From contig NZ_LBMK01000004.1 of NCBI RefSeq assembly GCF_001005295.1, positions 157,744-201,777 on the forward strand: DNA of 44,034 bases, in the 5' to 3' direction. The translations under genes and the position numbers were made by a program. Within the stretch, counting starts at the first letter, position 1; each line of letters starts with the position of its first letter. A model generated the notes under the pieces. The model did no database searches. It saw only the letters and a list, made by a program, of their open reading frames with translations, and was not told the origin of the DNA. Below, one piece after another: positions 16,628 to 26,685 of the stretch. This stretch comes from Streptomyces yangpuensis (GTDB taxonomy: Bacteria > Actinomycetota > Actinomycetes > Streptomycetales > Streptomycetaceae).

Positions 16628-17095
16628 CGCTGTTGCCCGCCCCGGAGCGCCCGTCCGGGCCGAGGTCGCTCGGCTGTGCCGGCGCCCGAGGGGTGGGACG
16701 CTCCGGGATGTCCCCGCAGGCCGAGCGAACCCACCGCTGTCCGGCGGGCCGGTCCGGCGAAGGGTTCGCGAGCCGAGGAGACGTCCCGGAGGGGCACCGC
16801 CCCGCCCCGAAGCCCGCTCCCCGCACCGCGGCCGGACCACCCGAAGCCGCGCCTCCGCGCCGGGCCCAGCCGGGCCGAAGCCCCGCCTACGCGCCGGGCC
16901 CAGCCGGGCCGAAACCGCCCCCCGCCCCGGCCCCGGCCGACGCACGCGCCCGGGGAATCGCCTCCCCGTGGGACGACACCGGCTCCCCGCGGGGCGACAC
17001 CGCCTCCTACCAGCGGACGATTCACGTCATCCCCAAGTCGTTTCTTCGGGCTTCTCGGCGGGTGAAGCCCTCCGCCCCCGCTTACCGTCGAAGGC
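16628..17095. other. 468-bp intergenic region with a 34-bp direct repeat
   Basis: No convincing gene is seen between DUF2530 and the P-type ATPase. Two direct copies of a 34-bp unit, both containing GCGCCGGGCCCAGCCGGG, start at about 16850 and 16884, differing at a few positions. The centre of the unit is a GGGCCCAGCCGGGCC dyad. The 80 bases before the ATPase start are less GC-rich (TCACGTCATCCCCAAGTCG) and probably hold its promoter. GTCGAAGGC precedes the ATG. Confidence 0.6.
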
Positions 17096-19558
<2,463 letters not shown>

Positions 19559-19567
19559 TTGGCTCGT

Positions 19568-19589
19568 TGTTCGCTTGTCAGTGCGAACA
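19568..19589 (+). terminator. possible terminator after the P-type ATPase
   Basis: TGTTCGC (19568-19574) and GCGAACA (19583-19589) form a 7-bp stem with an 8-base loop, 10 bases after the ATPase stop. A pyrimidine-rich stretch (GGTCTTCCTTC) follows. It is weak. Confidence 0.4.
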
Positions 19590-19650
19590 GGTCTTCCTTC
19601 TGAGAGATTCGGTTGATCCACAGCCGTGATTCCCAGGGGGGAAACAGCAC

Positions 19651-21327
19651 ATGACACCTACGCCTGTTCGCGTCGCATTACCGGCAGCGGCTCTGGCCGT
19701 GGCACTCGGTCTGGCCGCCGCGCAGCCCGCGGCCGCCGCCACGGACCCGGCGGCACCCACGGTCACGGCGCCCCGGACCAGCCCGGCCCCCGGCTTCGCC
19801 GGCGAGGGCCTGTCCTCCGACTGCTACACCGACCCGTACTCCGGCTCCGGCGCCGGCTGGGTCGGGCTGACCGACGTCACCACCCGCGTCACCGCCACCT
19901 CCCCGTCCGGTGCGCAGCTCCGGACGGCATTCCAGCTCTGGGACACCTCGTACGGGGGCGGCCGGACGGAGCAGTCGACCTCCTGGTCCACGTATCCGGA
20001 GGTGAGCACGGTCCTCTCCCGCGACCTGCTGAAGGACGGCGGCCAGTACGCGTGGCGCGCCCGTGCCACCGACGGGAAACTGACCGGCCCGTACACGGCC
20101 TGGTGCCACTTCCGTGTCGACCACACCCCGCCGACGGCCGAGGTGACCACGGACACCATGCCCAAGAAGGTCGGCGTGGAGGCGACGTTCACGCTGAAGG
20201 GCACGGACACCGGCTCGGAGATCGCCTGCGCCCGCTGGCAGGACACGCCCGTCTTCGGCGTCGGCTGGAGCTGCTCGGACGGGGCGACCGACTCCCGTGT
20301 CGTGCGCCTGGTGGACGGCTCCGCCGACATCAGGGTGAAGCCCACGGACTGGGGCACCCAGTCCGTCCACCTCCAGACGATGGACAACGCGGGCAACGTC
20401 TCCCAGCCGGTCCGGCTGGACTACTACGCGCAGCCGAGTACGGCCCCCGCCGCCTTCGGCGACATCGACGCCGACGGCAGGCCGGACGTGCTCGTCCCGG
20501 ACGCCGCGGGCAACCTGCGCAAGCCCGGTTCGAACCCGTCGGCCACCCCGAACGCGCGTGCCGGGGCCGCTCCCGGCGAGAGCGGGAGCTGGGCGGACGT
20601 CCAGTACACCCACCGCGGCACCCTGGGATACCAGCGGGTGGACGACCTGCTGGCGCACGCTCCCGGCAGCCCGTACCTCTCTCTGTACGACAACGACGGG
20701 GCCGGCCACTTCACCGGTCAGGCGCCGATGACCGTCAGCAAGCCGACCGTCTGCCGCAACGCGCAGCGCCTGACCGTCGACTGCGGCAATCACGGCCTCG
20801 GACCCGACTGGTCGAAAGTCACGCAGATCGCGGCCTACGGCTCCCCCCGCGGCGACAGCGCGGTCAACGGGTTCCTGCCGGACACGTCGCTGCTGTTCGT
20901 GGAGAACGGCCGCCTGTGGCTGGTGGAGCGGGGCTTCTCCAACGACCTCGACGACGAGGCCGTCCTCCTCTCGGGCAACGACACCCGCTGGGCCGGCTAC
21001 GAGCTGCTCACCCCGGGCCGTGCCCAGGGGACCGACTTCCCCACCCTGTGGGCCCGCTCCCCGCAGGACGGCGCCGTCCGCGCCTTCTCCGTCACCGGCA
21101 CCCCGGCCGCCCCGGTGTTCTCCGCCTTCGCCGACCCGGCCGCCGGGCCGGTCCTGACCACCCTGGCCCCCGCCGCGCACCCGCGCGTCGGTTCCGACGG
21201 CGACCTCACGGGTGACGGCCTGCCGGACCTCTGGTCCGCGGACGCCGCCGGCAAGGTCACCGTCTTCCCGGGTACGGGGACGACCACCGAGTACCCGACG
21301 GTGACGGGGTTCGCCCCGGCCGCCTGA
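19651..21327 (+). CDS. secreted FG-GAP/VCBS repeat protein with a TTA codon
   Basis: A 558-residue protein from ATG 19651, with a strong ribosome binding site (CAGGGGGGAAA). The signal peptide is MTPTPVRVALPAAALAVALG, with cleavage near AAAA-TDP. A Fibronectin/Ig-like region of about 220 residues follows (WDTSYGGGRTEQST, YAWRARATDG, DHTPPTAEVTT, DNAGNVSQPVRLDYY). Next come FG-GAP-like repeats with acidic turns (FGDIDADGRPDVLVPD, then SDGDLTGDGLPDLWSADAAGK). The architecture fits an extracellular carbohydrate- or protein-binding propeller; no catalytic motif was recognised. Codon 10 is TTA (19678-19680). In Streptomyces this codon is read by the bldA tRNA, so expression may be tied to development. 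The repeats differ in type from those of the hydrolases at 8686 and 10209. Confidence 0.8.
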   Translation: MTPTPVRVALPAAALAVALGLAAAQPAAAATDPAAPTVTAPRTSPAPGFAGEGLSSDCYTDPYSGSGAGWVGLTDVTTRVTATSPSGAQLRTAFQLWDTSYGGGRTEQSTSWSTYPEVSTVLSRDLLKDGGQYAWRARATDGKLTGPYTAWCHFRVDHTPPTAEVTTDTMPKKVGVEATFTLKGTDTGSEIACARWQDTPVFGVGWSCSDGATDSRVVRLVDGSADIRVKPTDWGTQSVHLQTMDNAGNVSQPVRLDYYAQPSTAPAAFGDIDADGRPDVLVPDAAGNLRKPGSNPSATPNARAGAAPGESGSWADVQYTHRGTLGYQRVDDLLAHAPGSPYLSLYDNDGAGHFTGQAPMTVSKPTVCRNAQRLTVDCGNHGLGPDWSKVTQIAAYGSPRGDSAVNGFLPDTSLLFVENGRLWLVERGFSNDLDDEAVLLSGNDTRWAGYELLTPGRAQGTDFPTLWARSPQDGAVRAFSVTGTPAAPVFSAFADPAAGPVLTTLAPAAHPRVGSDGDLTGDGLPDLWSADAAGKVTVFPGTGTTTEYPTVTGFAPAA

Positions 21328-21355
21328 CCGGCAGGAACGCCCCGCATGGACTCGT

Positions 21356-21781
21356 CTAGGCCAGGCCGTCCGCCTGGAGGCCGGTGAGGACGGCCTGGCC
21401 CAGGGTGTGGACCGCGGACTGGGGGCGGACCATCACCGTGAACTCCTTGATCCGGCCCGCCCCGTCGAAGTGCAGCATGTCGATGCCGTGGATCTCCTTG
21501 CCGTCCACCATGGCCCGGAAGGGCAGGACCGACGCCTGCGCCTCGGTGCCGTCCGCGCTCGTCTCGGTCGCGCCGTCGAAGTGGCCGACGTAGCGCAGGT
21601 CCTCGAAGACGCGCAGCAGGACCCCGAAGAGCCCCAGCACCATCGGCCTGCCCTCGAACGGGCGGAACTTCACCGGGCTGTACAGCCTGATGTCCTCGGT
21701 GAACAGGTCCTCCAGTGCGGACAGGTCGCGCTTCTCCACGGCGGCACGGAAGCGTTCTGCGGTCTCCGTCACGGACTCCAC
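21356..21781 (-). CDS. SnoaL-like/NTF2-fold protein
   Basis: GTG 21779-21781, preceded by CAGGAGGA, starts a 141-residue protein. A longer frame reaching 21859 would run through the operator palindrome and is rejected. Residues form an NTF2-like cone: ETAERFRAAVEKRDLSALEDLFTEDIRLYSPVKFRPFEGR, then HGIDMLHFDGAGRIKEFTVMVRP. This is the signature of SnoaL-like/nuclear transport factor 2 proteins, which act as isomerases, cyclases or hydrolases, or simply bind ligands. It is divergent from a PadR regulator with a long palindrome in between, so it is probably that regulator's target. The substrate is unknown. Confidence 0.82.
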   Translation of the reverse strand: MESVTETAERFRAAVEKRDLSALEDLFTEDIRLYSPVKFRPFEGRPMVLGLFGVLLRVFEDLRYVGHFDGATETSADGTEAQASVLPFRAMVDGKEIHGIDMLHFDGAGRIKEFTVMVRPQSAVHTLGQAVLTGLQADGLA

Positions 21782-21807
21782 GGCTCCTCCTGATGCTGAT
21801 GCGTACG

Positions 21808-21845
21808 GATACTCAAGAAATTGACTAGTCAGTTTCGTGAGTATC
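21808..21845. promoter_or_regulatory. 38-bp near-perfect palindrome, probable PadR operator
   Basis: The two 19-base halves match at 17 of 19 positions. The outer arms are GATACTCA (21808-21815) and TGAGTATC (21838-21845). The centre is TTGACTAGTCAG (21821-21832), with symmetry between 21826 and 21827. It lies in the 104-bp gap between the divergent SnoaL-like and padR genes, in a patch more AT-rich than its surroundings. Size and position fit an operator where a PadR dimer or pair of dimers controls both promoters. Confidence 0.8.
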
Positions 21846-21885
21846 ATGCGGGGGAGCACGAGGAAAAGGGAAGGGGGCAGCCGCG

Positions 21886-22455
21886 ATGGCCCTGCGACAT
21901 GCCGTACTGGCGGCGCTGCTGGACGGCGAGTTCAGCGGCTACGAGCTGGCGAAGTCCTTCGACATCGGCGTCGCGAACTTCTGGCACGCCTCCCCCCAGC
22001 AGCTCTACACCGAGCTCACCAAGCTGGAGAAGGAAGGCCTGGTCGAGGGGCGGCAGGTGGTCCAGGAGACCCGGCCCAACAAACGCCTCTTCCGGGTCAC
22101 CGACGCCGGCCGGACCGAGCTGGAGGACTTCGCGGCCGCCGCGTCCAGGCCCTCGGTCATCCGCGACGACCTCCTCGTCAAGGTCCAGAACGCCGACCGG
22201 ATCGGCACCGGACCCGTGATCGCACAGCTCGAGGAACGGGCGTCCGCGGCCGACGCCAAGCTCGAACTCCTCGGCAAGGTCCTGCGCAAGATGCGCGGCG
22301 AGCTCACCGAGGAGGAGTTCCTGCTCCACGGCGAACGCATCGGCGGGTACCTGACCTGCCTGCGCGGCATCGCCTTCGAGCAGGGCCACCGCGACTGGTG
22401 CCGCCGCAGCGCGGCGATCCTGCGAGAGAGGCGGACCACCCGTGCCGAGCACTGA
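21886..22455 (+). CDS. PadR family transcriptional regulator
   Basis: A 189-residue protein from ATG 21886, after a purine-rich stretch (AAAAGGGAAGGGGG). The N-terminal winged helix (MALRHAVLAALLDGEFSGYELAKSF, WHASPQQLYTELTKLEKEGLVEG, wing VTDAGRTEL) is the classic PadR domain. A long helical C-terminal part (AQLEERASAADAKLELLGKVLRKMRG) serves for dimerisation, as in the PadR-s2/Vir_act_alpha_C group. The gene sits next to the 38-bp palindrome and divergent from the SnoaL-like gene. It overlaps the next gene by 14 bases, so repressor and SGNH hydrolase are translationally coupled. The effector is unknown. Confidence 0.93.
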   Translation: MALRHAVLAALLDGEFSGYELAKSFDIGVANFWHASPQQLYTELTKLEKEGLVEGRQVVQETRPNKRLFRVTDAGRTELEDFAAAASRPSVIRDDLLVKVQNADRIGTGPVIAQLEERASAADAKLELLGKVLRKMRGELTEEEFLLHGERIGGYLTCLRGIAFEQGHRDWCRRSAAILRERRTTRAEH

Positions 22456-23266
22456 GTACCGACGCTACGTCGCCCTCGGCGACAGCCAGACCGAAGGCCT
22501 CGGCGACGGCGACGACACCGTGGGCCTGCGCGGCTTCGCCGACCGGTTCGCCGGACACCTGGAGGCCGCCCGCCCCGGCCTGCAGTACGCCAACCTCGCC
22601 GTCCGGGGACGGCTCGCCGGCCAGGTCCGCGCCGGACAGCTGGAGGCCGCCCTCGCCCTGCGCCCCGACATCGCCACCGTCGTCGCCGGGGTCAACGACG
22701 TGCTGCGGCCCCGGTTCGACGCGGCGGAGGTCGCGGGCCACGTCGAGGCGATGTTCGCCGCGCTCACGGCCGCCGGGACGCATGTGGCCACCGTGACCTT
22801 CCCCGACCTCGGCCGGGTCGTGCCCCTCGCCCGGCCCCTCGCCCCACGCCTGGCCGACCTCAACGACCGCATCCGCGACGCCGCCGCCCGGCACGGCGTC
22901 ACCGTCGCCGAAACCGCCCTGCCGGAAGCCGTCGCCGACCCGCGGATGTGGACCACGGACCGGCTGCACGCCAGCCCCGTCGGCCACGAACGCATCGCCG
23001 CCGCCCTCGCCCACGCCGTCGGCCTCCCCGGCAGCGACGACACCTGGACGCACCCCCTGCCGCCGCGGACCGCCCCCACCCCGGCGGCGGCCGTCGCGGC
23101 CGAACTGCGCTGGGCAGCCGCCTTCCTCGGCCCCTGGCTCGGCCGCCGCCTGCGCGGCCGCTCCTCCGGCGACGGCCGCACCGCCAAGCGCCCCGCCCTG
23201 CTCCCCGTGGCCGCCGGGCACACCGGCCCGGAGACGACCGCCACCGCGTCCTGGCCGAACCCCTAG
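22442..23266 (+). CDS. SGNH/GDSL hydrolase, cytoplasmic
   Basis: GTG 22442 lies inside the end of padR (14-base overlap) and gives a 274-residue protein. All SGNH blocks are intact: GDSQTEG (nucleophile Ser near residue 14), an RG-containing block II (LAVRGRLAG), GVND for the oxyanion hole, and DRLHASPVGH with the Asp/His pair. There is no signal peptide. The C-terminal ~60 residues are a basic, Ala/Pro-rich tail without recognisable fold. It probably acts on acyl esters inside the cell. Co-transcription with padR suggests it belongs to the same regulon as the SnoaL-like protein. The gene ends just before a bidirectional terminator. Confidence 0.9.
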   Translation: MPSTEYRRYVALGDSQTEGLGDGDDTVGLRGFADRFAGHLEAARPGLQYANLAVRGRLAGQVRAGQLEAALALRPDIATVVAGVNDVLRPRFDAAEVAGHVEAMFAALTAAGTHVATVTFPDLGRVVPLARPLAPRLADLNDRIRDAAARHGVTVAETALPEAVADPRMWTTDRLHASPVGHERIAAALAHAVGLPGSDDTWTHPLPPRTAPTPAAAVAAELRWAAAFLGPWLGRRLRGRSSGDGRTAKRPALLPVAAGHTGPETTATASWPNP

Positions 23267-23269
23267 GGG

Positions 23270-23295
23270 GTGTCCGGCGGATCAGGGCCGGACAC
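23270..23295. terminator. bidirectional terminator between convergent genes
   Basis: GTGTCCGGC (23270-23278) pairs with GCCGGACAC (23287-23295) around an 8-base loop. The pairing can be extended outward by AGGGG and CTCCCT. It lies between the SGNH hydrolase stop (23266) and the stop of the leftward ATPase gene (23299). Confidence 0.8.
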
Positions 23296-23298
23296 TCC

Positions 23299-26200
23299 CT
23301 AGTCGAACCAGCGGTCCCGGGCCAGTTCCGTTGTGCGGGACGGGTCCTCCAGGAGGGCCGCCACCTCGAAGCGGCGCGGCCACTGGCCCGCCGACCAGGC
23401 GAGGCCCGCCGCCACGCCCTCCAGGGTGGAGGCGTGCAGGGTGCCGTCGGGCGTGCGCCGCCAGTCCAGTTCCGTGCCGCCCGCGACCAGTTCCTCGTGT
23501 TCCAGATACGTCGCCGGCGTCGCCGGGCCCAGCAGGATCCGTACCGACTCCGGCACCTCGTGCTCCTCGCCCGGCGTCGTCACCTCCGCCGGCACCGTCT
23601 CCGACAGCCGACGCACCTGGAGCAGCTCCGCGAGGTCCGCCGCACGCACCGGGGACACCGGCAGCAGGGGCAGCCCCGCCGCAAGGGGCAGCAGGTCCGG
23701 GGCGTCCGCGATCACCGCGTCCGCCGCGTCCACGACGACCACCTCGCCGTCCACCACCGCCCGCAGCTCGTCCGGCAGGGTCACCTGCTCGGGGTCGAGA
23801 TCGGCCAGCGCGTTGTACAGGCCGTGCAGCTGCCGGTCCGTCACCTCCCGCTCCGGATCGGCGAGCCGGCCCAGCAGCTCGGCCGCGCCCCCCGGCTCGT
23901 CCAGCAGGGCCGGCACGGACGTCCGTACGCCCAGCGCCCGCAGCACCTGCTCGTCCTCGAAACCGGTGGCGTCCGCCGAGGTGTAGAGGCCCTCCAGCAG
24001 CGGGTCGCCGCCCGCCGCACGCAGGCCCGCCGGACGGCGGCCGTCCAGCACCGGATGGTCGCGCAGCCACCACGCCGTGTACGGGCGCACCGACTGCGTG
24101 GTGCCGTCCGGCAGCAGGATCCGCACCGGCTGGGTCAGCGCGTCCCGCAGCGGCGGCTGCGCCAGCATGGCCAGGGCCTGCGGCCAGCAGTCGTCGTCGA
24201 CGAGGTCCAGGTCGCGCACGGCGACCAGTTCGGTCGCCACCGGCGGGACGGGCAGCTCCGGCAGCTGGTCGAGCAGGTCCTCGCACCACACGTCCACCGC
24301 ATCCAGCAGCCCCGCGTCGTCCGGCTCGGCGAAGTCGCCCTCGCGCGGCTCCAGTTCGTCCGGGTCCAGGACCACGTCGGTGGCGCGCACCAGCTGGAAG
24401 GCGGCCAGCACCCCGCAGGCCGTCAGCGGGGCCTCGCCCCACCGCTCCGCCAGCTCGGCGTCCACGTACGGGACCTCGTCCTCGCGGATCACCGCCGCCA
24501 ACGGCGAGCCCGGCAGCAGCAGTTCGCCCGCCGGGGTCAGTTCCCCGTCCTCGTCCGGCAGGGCCAGCGCACCCAGCCACGGCTCGTCGCCGGGCGCCAG
24601 CTCCGCGTCGCGGACCAGCCCGAGGACCACCTCGGCCAGCTCGTCGGCGTCCAGGGTGTCGGCGTCCTCGTCCCAGATCTCCCCGGCGTCCAGGGAGGCG
24701 GCCACGGCGGCCCGCACCTGCGGGGTGGTCAGGACGGCGCGGGCCGTCGCCGGGAGCGAGCCGAGCTTCTCCAGCAGCGGGTGCGCCGCCTCCGGGTGGG
24801 CCACCTTCAGCCCCAGCCGGGCCAGGTCCGCCGGAGTGTCCGCGTACGGGAGCAGGACGTGGCGCGGCCCGATCGTCGTGCGGCCGTCGGCGAGCGGCAC
24901 GGGCAGACCCGACAGCCGGTCGGGGTCCACCCCGGCGAGGCTGTCGTAGAGCCGGTACCACCATTCGGGGGTCCGCTCGATGCCCGCGATCCGCTCGATG
25001 GCGTCGCCCAGCGGCAGCCGGCCCACGCCCAGGGTGCGCAGCTCGGTACGGCGTTCCAGGCCCGCCGGCAGCAGGGTCGGCAGGACCTCGGCCAGGACGC
25101 GTACGGTGTCCGCGCCCGCGCCCTCCACCACCTCGGCCTCGAAGGGGCGCAGGGCGACCCGCTCCTCCGCGTGCTCGGACGGCGCGGCCGGTGCGAGGAA
25201 GGCCGTACGGGGCAGCCGCCGCAGCACGGCGGCGCGCAGGGCGCCGTCCAGCTCGCCCTTGCCGAGCGGGCCGGGGACCAGGTCCACGAGCCCGGTGCCC
25301 ACCGGGTCCCAGGAGCCGAGGAGTTCGGCGTACGCGTCGGCCGCGCGCTCCACGAGGAAGTCGGTCAGCGGCCCCGGCGCGGGGTGGCGGCGGCTGGTGT
25401 CCAGCGGCAGGGTCGCGATGAGCAGCGCCGGGATGCCGAGCGGTTCGTCGGTCGGGGTCGGGGCGTGCACCACGGGCGCCGTGGTCGGCCGCAGCGGGGC
25501 GCCGTCGGTGTCGACGGGCACGGCCCACGACACGGCCCAGGCGGGCCGCAGGCGTTCCTCGACGGGCCGGTCGGCGAGCAGCGCCTTCTCGATGGCGCCG
25601 CCGTGGCGGACGGTGCGCCAGCGGTTGGTGTGCGTACCGGAGCCGGTGGTGTCCTCGACGACGGTGTACGCGCCCTCGTCGCGGCGGTCGAGGGTACGGG
25701 TCCCGGCGGGGGTCTCCACGACGACCTGGCACAGCCCGGGCAGGGTCAGCAGCAGGGCGTCGTCGATGCCCGCGAGCAGCCGCTCGACGAGGTCCTCGGC
25801 GGCGGCGTCGCGCAGCGGGAGGACCACGACGGTGTCGTAGCCCTCGGGGGCGGTGCCCTCCGCGGGCAGCGGGAGCCGCAGCAGCGGTACGTGGCCGTCG
25901 CGGCGGCGCAGTTCGTCGCCGAGGCCGGGGCTGCCGACGGCGGCCTCGCGGGCCAGTTCGCGGGCCTCGGCGAGGGACCAGCGGACGCCGCCGTGGCGGC
26001 CGAGGACCGCCGGTTCGTCGCAGACGGCGAGGACGGCCGCGAAGCCGACGCCGAAGCGGCCGACGCTCTCCGCGGCGGGCTCCCGCTTGGCGGAGGCGCG
26101 CAGGGTGCTCAGGGACTCCACGCCCGTCGCGTCCAGCGGGGCGCCGGTGTTGGCGACGGCCAGCAGTGCCGGGCCGCCCTCGCCCGGGTGGAGGGTCAGC

Positions 26201-26427
26201 CGCAGCCGGCCGGGCACCTTGGCGCGGGCCGCGGCGTCCGCCGCGTTCTGGGCCAGCTCGACGACGAGCCGGTCCCGGTAGCCGCCGAGGGCGAGGTCCT
26301 CCTCGGCGTTGGCGTCCTCGCGGAACCGCGCCGGGCCCGCCCCCCAGGCGTCGAGCACGCCGCGCCGCAGCCGGGCCGTGCCGAAGGGGTCCACGCCGCT
26401 CTGGGCCGCCGTCACTCGCACGCTCAC
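23299..26427 (-). CDS. sacsin N-terminal ATPase-like (HSP90-type) protein
   Basis: A 1042-residue protein from GTG 26425-26427, with GGAGG seven bases upstream. The N-terminal ~250 residues form a GHKL/HSP90-type ATP-binding domain. The helix is VVELAQNAADAAARA (Glu57, Asn61, Asp64), the ATP-lid glycine motif is LAVANTGAPLDATG, and GRFGVGFA lies at 123-130. Such domains occur in HSP90 and in the repeats of sacsin. The rest (about 790 residues) is acidic, Leu-rich and without known motif, and looks alpha-helical. It is probably a soluble chaperone-like ATPase, though the natural client is unknown. The start overlaps by four bases the stop of a short upstream frame with no visible start codon. 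Similar large proteins next to serC are, as I recall, usual in Streptomyces. Confidence 0.85.
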   Translation of the reverse strand: MSVRVTAAQSGVDPFGTARLRRGVLDAWGAGPARFREDANAEEDLALGGYRDRLVVELAQNAADAAARAKVPGRLRLTLHPGEGGPALLAVANTGAPLDATGVESLSTLRASAKREPAAESVGRFGVGFAAVLAVCDEPAVLGRHGGVRWSLAEARELAREAAVGSPGLGDELRRRDGHVPLLRLPLPAEGTAPEGYDTVVVLPLRDAAAEDLVERLLAGIDDALLLTLPGLCQVVVETPAGTRTLDRRDEGAYTVVEDTTGSGTHTNRWRTVRHGGAIEKALLADRPVEERLRPAWAVSWAVPVDTDGAPLRPTTAPVVHAPTPTDEPLGIPALLIATLPLDTSRRHPAPGPLTDFLVERAADAYAELLGSWDPVGTGLVDLVPGPLGKGELDGALRAAVLRRLPRTAFLAPAAPSEHAEERVALRPFEAEVVEGAGADTVRVLAEVLPTLLPAGLERRTELRTLGVGRLPLGDAIERIAGIERTPEWWYRLYDSLAGVDPDRLSGLPVPLADGRTTIGPRHVLLPYADTPADLARLGLKVAHPEAAHPLLEKLGSLPATARAVLTTPQVRAAVAASLDAGEIWDEDADTLDADELAEVVLGLVRDAELAPGDEPWLGALALPDEDGELTPAGELLLPGSPLAAVIREDEVPYVDAELAERWGEAPLTACGVLAAFQLVRATDVVLDPDELEPREGDFAEPDDAGLLDAVDVWCEDLLDQLPELPVPPVATELVAVRDLDLVDDDCWPQALAMLAQPPLRDALTQPVRILLPDGTTQSVRPYTAWWLRDHPVLDGRRPAGLRAAGGDPLLEGLYTSADATGFEDEQVLRALGVRTSVPALLDEPGGAAELLGRLADPEREVTDRQLHGLYNALADLDPEQVTLPDELRAVVDGEVVVVDAADAVIADAPDLLPLAAGLPLLPVSPVRAADLAELLQVRRLSETVPAEVTTPGEEHEVPESVRILLGPATPATYLEHEELVAGGTELDWRRTPDGTLHASTLEGVAAGLAWSAGQWPRRFEVAALLEDPSRTTELARDRWFD

Positions 26428-26546
26428 GCCGCTGCCTCCAAGATTCGCCCAACGAACTCCTGAAGGTATCGCGTGCCCGCCTCGCCGGGGGTGGGGCCCT
26501 GGTCGTACCAGGCCGCGTCGTCGGGCCCGGCGAAGCCGGGTTCCCG
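26424..26546 (-). pseudogene. C-terminal remnant of an upstream frame coupled to the sacsin-like gene
   Basis: The minus strand reads codingly with G/C-rich third positions up to about 26546, as REPGFAGPDDAAWYDQGPTP and then GEAGTRYLQEFVGRILEAAA. It stops at TGA 26424-26426, overlapping the GTG of the sacsin-like gene (GTGA). The frame stays open back to a stop at 26700. However, no ATG, GTG or CTG occurs in it, and its only TTG is five codons before the stop. Upstream of about 26546 it becomes Gly/Pro low-complexity and then runs into the serC terminator. It looks like the 3' end of a gene whose start was lost, or one read through from elsewhere. Function not recognised. Confidence 0.4.
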
Positions 26547-26628
26547 TACGACGCCCGGGGTGGGGGCCGCGCCCCCGATGCCCGGGACCGAAGTCCCCGT
26601 ACCGCCCCCGTACCCGGGTGAGAAGGGC

Positions 26629-26663
26629 GAAGCCCCCGGTGACGACGAGTCACCGGGGGCTTC
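26629..26663 (-). terminator. rho-independent-like terminator of serC
   Basis: A perfect 14-bp stem GAAGCCCCCGGTGA (26629-26642) and TCACCGGGGGCTTC (26650-26663), with a 7-base loop, lies 23 bases beyond the serC stop on the minus strand. It is followed by CGCCCTTCTC rather than a long T run. Confidence 0.8.
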
Positions 26664-26685
26664 GGCAGTACCGGACGGACGACGG

